Part shown: positions 6,197 through 7,934 of the stretch, in pieces
Numbering within the stretch: the first letter of the stretch is position 1
Layout: each line of letters starts with the position of its first letter
Source of the DNA: Coraliomargarita sp. CAG:312
Lineage (GTDB): Bacteria > Verrucomicrobiota > Verrucomicrobiia > Opitutales > Intestinicryptomonadaceae
Direction: 5' to 3'
Length of the DNA stretch: 7,934 nucleotides
Assembly (NCBI GenBank): GCA_000438015.1
Contig: FR901570.1
Coordinates: 208 to 8,141 of the forward strand
Program-made: the position numbers and the translations under genes
Notes under the pieces: model-generated
What the model saw: only the letters and a program-made list of their open reading frames with translations
Told to the model about the DNA's origin: nothing
The model's database searches: none

Positions 6197-7642
6197 TTAG
6201 AGCCCCATTTTTCCGGGATTCATAATATTGTTCGGGTCCAAAGTCTTTTTGATTCCTTGAAGAATCGGGAAACTGTTCTTGTATAAATCTTTCATGTATC
6301 GGCCGAGCTTTAAACCGACGCCGTGGTGTTCGTTTATAACGCCTCCGTTGGCTATCGCCTCGCGGATAGCTACATCCCAAACGCGGTTATAGAGTTCCGC
6401 AGCCTTGTCGGCGTCCTGCGGGACATCCTTGCCCTCAAAGATGAAGCGCGCGTAAAGCATGCATCCCCACTCGTACCAGTGGGAGAAATGGCCTATGAAA
6501 CGCGCCTGCGGAAAATTCTCGTTTACGGCTTTTTTCATAGCCCAATACACTTTTTCTATATGGGCAAAATCCGCAACGGTATCAAGCGTGCCAAAAGCCT
6601 GTGGAATGTGGAACATATACCCCGGATAAAAGAATTTGTATTTATTCTCCCACCAAAGGTCGCCACCCTTGCTGCCCAAGTCGCGCCCCTTGTATTTCTT
6701 TTCCATAATTTCGCGGGCGAACTCCATTTCAAGGTCTACGATTTTCTCCTTGCCGTCGAAGCCAAACACCAAATAAGACCCTGTTCCGATATCCATTCCA
6801 AACACCTTTTTTACGTGTGTCACAGTTTCTGTTTCATCGTATAGTCGGACAGCGCAAGGGCGCAGCCTGCTGCGCATTAGATCTGCGCCAGCACTCATTG
6901 CGGTGTGGAAATCCTTGAATAGGTACGCTCGGAATTTGCGGGCCTCGGGAACAGGATGTATTTTTAGCGTTACCTTTGTAATGACGCCCAACGTCCCTTC
7001 GCTGCCAAGAAACATCATTGTAAGATCAGGGCCTGAGGCATGGCGCGGCACTGGCAAAGTGTTTATGATTTCTCCGCTGGGAGTGACAACCTCCAAACTC
7101 ATTACCATATCCTCTATTTTTCCCCATTTGGTGGAGAGCACACCCGTTCCGCGATGAGCCAAAAATCCTCCAATAGTCGCGCATGATATGGACGCCGGCA
7201 AATGCATCGTCGAATACCCATGCTTATTCACATGCCACTCGAGATGGCGCGCGATAATTCCGGTTTCCGCGGTGACAGTAAGAGACTCCTCGTCTATCTT
7301 AAGAACTTTGTTCATTCTTTTTGTGTCCAAGACGATTCCCCCAAAGACCGGAAGGGCGCCGCCTTGCGAACCAGACCCTCCGCCCCAAGTCGTGACTGGA
7401 ATCCTGTATTGGTTGGCGATTTTTAAGACCCGCGCAACTTCCTCAGCGCAGCCGGGATGAACTACAAAATCCGGCTTTTTGGTTTCCTTGCCGCGGTCGT
7501 GCCACATTTCCGGAATCCAATAATAGTCTATGGAGTGTCCGAACCTGTCGGAAAACCCCGTGTTTACATAATCGGCCCCTACGGCGTCTATTAGCTCTGT
7601 CCGGACCATTTCAAACATGTAGTTGTTGTTTTCTAGAGACAT
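6197..7642 (-). CDS. FAD-binding oxidoreductase, GlcD / alkylglycerone-phosphate-synthase-like
   Basis: The 481-residue product is a cytoplasmic flavoenzyme of the vanillyl-alcohol oxidase superfamily (FAD_binding_4 followed by FAD-oxidase C). The FAD pyrophosphate loop is TWGGGSGSQGG at 85-95, with a second FAD segment FLGSEGTLGVIT at 211-222. The C-terminal domain carries GGVINEHHGVG (433-443), similar to the His-rich motif of alkylglycerone-phosphate synthases, and ends with LDPNNIMNPGKMG (468-480), typical of GlcD and D-lactate dehydrogenases. Relatives oxidise 2-hydroxy acids, polyols or related alcohols and pass electrons to an Fe-S subunit, which is encoded next. An AGAGGA element eight bases upstream supports the start at 7642; the gene begins 22 bases after the kinase gene. 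Ether-lipid synthesis is less likely given the sugar kinase, aldolase and permease around it. The substrate is unknown. Confidence 0.9.
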   Translation of the reverse strand: MSLENNNYMFEMVRTELIDAVGADYVNTGFSDRFGHSIDYYWIPEMWHDRGKETKKPDFVVHPGCAEEVARVLKIANQYRIPVTTWGGGSGSQGGALPVFGGIVLDTKRMNKVLKIDEESLTVTAETGIIARHLEWHVNKHGYSTMHLPASISCATIGGFLAHRGTGVLSTKWGKIEDMVMSLEVVTPSGEIINTLPVPRHASGPDLTMMFLGSEGTLGVITKVTLKIHPVPEARKFRAYLFKDFHTAMSAGADLMRSRLRPCAVRLYDETETVTHVKKVFGMDIGTGSYLVFGFDGKEKIVDLEMEFAREIMEKKYKGRDLGSKGGDLWWENKYKFFYPGYMFHIPQAFGTLDTVADFAHIEKVYWAMKKAVNENFPQARFIGHFSHWYEWGCMLYARFIFEGKDVPQDADKAAELYNRVWDVAIREAIANGGVINEHHGVGLKLGRYMKDLYKNSFPILQGIKKTLDPNNIMNPGKMGL

Positions 7643-7664
7643 TTCAATTATCCTCTATAATTGT

Positions 7665-7934
7665 TTATAAGTTTTTATTTTTGTAAACGGGCGCGAGGGC
7701 ATCATGCACCGCCTTGTATTTTTCAAATTGTTTTGAATAAAATTCCGATTCCGCCGAATCCGGTTCCGCGCGACTGACAATTTTAAGGCATTTGCGGACG
7801 GCATCCCCTGGCGCCGAGAATACTCCGGAACCAACTCCAGCCAAAAGTGCTGCTCCGTACGACGCGTCGCCTGGAGTTGGAACCAATACGGTCGAATTAA
7901 ATACGTTTGATATTATAGAACTCCACAGGCTGCT
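7665..7934 (-). CDS. FGGY-family carbohydrate kinase, C-terminal end (partial)
   Basis: Only the last 89 residues are in the window; the gene continues past 7934 and the frame is open to the edge. The fragment begins SSLWSSIISNVFNSTVLVPT, the C-terminal signature region of xylulokinase-like FGGY kinases (compare the usual S-P-L-W-x-Q-x-x-A-D in that family). PGDASYGAALLAGVGSGVFS follows, matching the family's GAALLA-VG-G-F block, and then a helical tail ending near YKNKNL. An internal TTG at 7886 is not a start. FGGY kinases phosphorylate ketoses, polyols or similar sugars using ATP. As the first visible gene of the operon with an aldolase downstream, it probably makes that aldolase's phosphorylated substrate. 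Sugar specificity cannot be told from this part, since the substrate-binding residues lie upstream. Confidence 0.9.
   Translation of the reverse strand, partial: SSLWSSIISNVFNSTVLVPTPGDASYGAALLAGVGSGVFSAPGDAVRKCLKIVSRAEPDSAESEFYSKQFEKYKAVHDALAPVYKNKNL

Noticed and set aside
6323..6844. 173-codon plus-strand open frame
   Set aside because: It is entirely antisense to the FAD oxidoreductase gene and has no recognisable motif.
7665..7886. Separate 73-residue gene starting at TTG 7886
   Set aside because: The frame is open to the window edge and the residues upstream (SSLWSSIISN) continue the FGGY kinase C-terminal signature, so this is the end of a longer gene.

Overview
This window is one long stretch of minus-strand genes, read from the right edge (7934) to the left edge (1). 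It has the look of a carbohydrate or sugar-acid catabolic locus from a Gram-negative heterotroph. Two exported proteins, a lipoprotein TIM barrel and a twin-arginine Gfo/Idh/MocA oxidoreductase, are of a type common in glycan-degrading Verrucomicrobiota, Lentisphaerota, Planctomycetota and Bacteroidota. I favour the PVC group, but this rests on gene content and style, not on a marker gene. No rRNA, tRNA, CRISPR array, insertion sequence or phage gene was seen.

Right block (7934 to about 2870). The genes in transcription order are: the C-terminal end of an FGGY sugar kinase (cut by the window edge), a GlcD/alkylglycerone-phosphate-synthase-like FAD oxidoreductase, an HdrD/GlpC/GlcF-like protein that has lost many of its iron-sulfur cysteines, a class II (zinc) ketose-phosphate aldolase, and an MFS permease of the anion:cation symporter type. 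The first four are separated by only about 20 bases each, and the oxidoreductase, Fe-S-like and aldolase genes have good Shine-Dalgarno sequences. The permease follows after 109 bases that hold a GC-rich hairpin. A 7-bp hairpin with a T-rich tail follows the permease and probably ends this unit. The gene set suggests import of a polyol, ketose or sugar acid, oxidation by the FAD/Fe-S-like pair, phosphorylation by the kinase, and cleavage by the aldolase to DHAP plus an aldehyde. The substrate cannot be read from the sequence.

Middle gap (2309 to 2922). These 614 AT-rich bases contain no recognisable gene. They hold the probable permease terminator, a 55-codon minus-strand ORF with a hydrophobic start, and an element just upstream of the next gene that can be read either as a sigma70 promoter (TTGACG, 17 bases, TAATTT) or as a hairpin followed by eight T.

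Left block (2308 to 1). A Tat-exported Gfo/Idh/MocA oxidoreductase is followed 41 bases later by a lipoprotein sugar isomerase/epimerase-like TIM barrel. The block ends in a textbook Rho-independent terminator at the left edge. These two proteins probably act together outside the cytoplasm on sugars, perhaps on keto-sugar intermediates. The most unusual item is the Fe-S-type subunit: its fold signatures and reading frame are intact, but most of its expected cluster ligands are missing.
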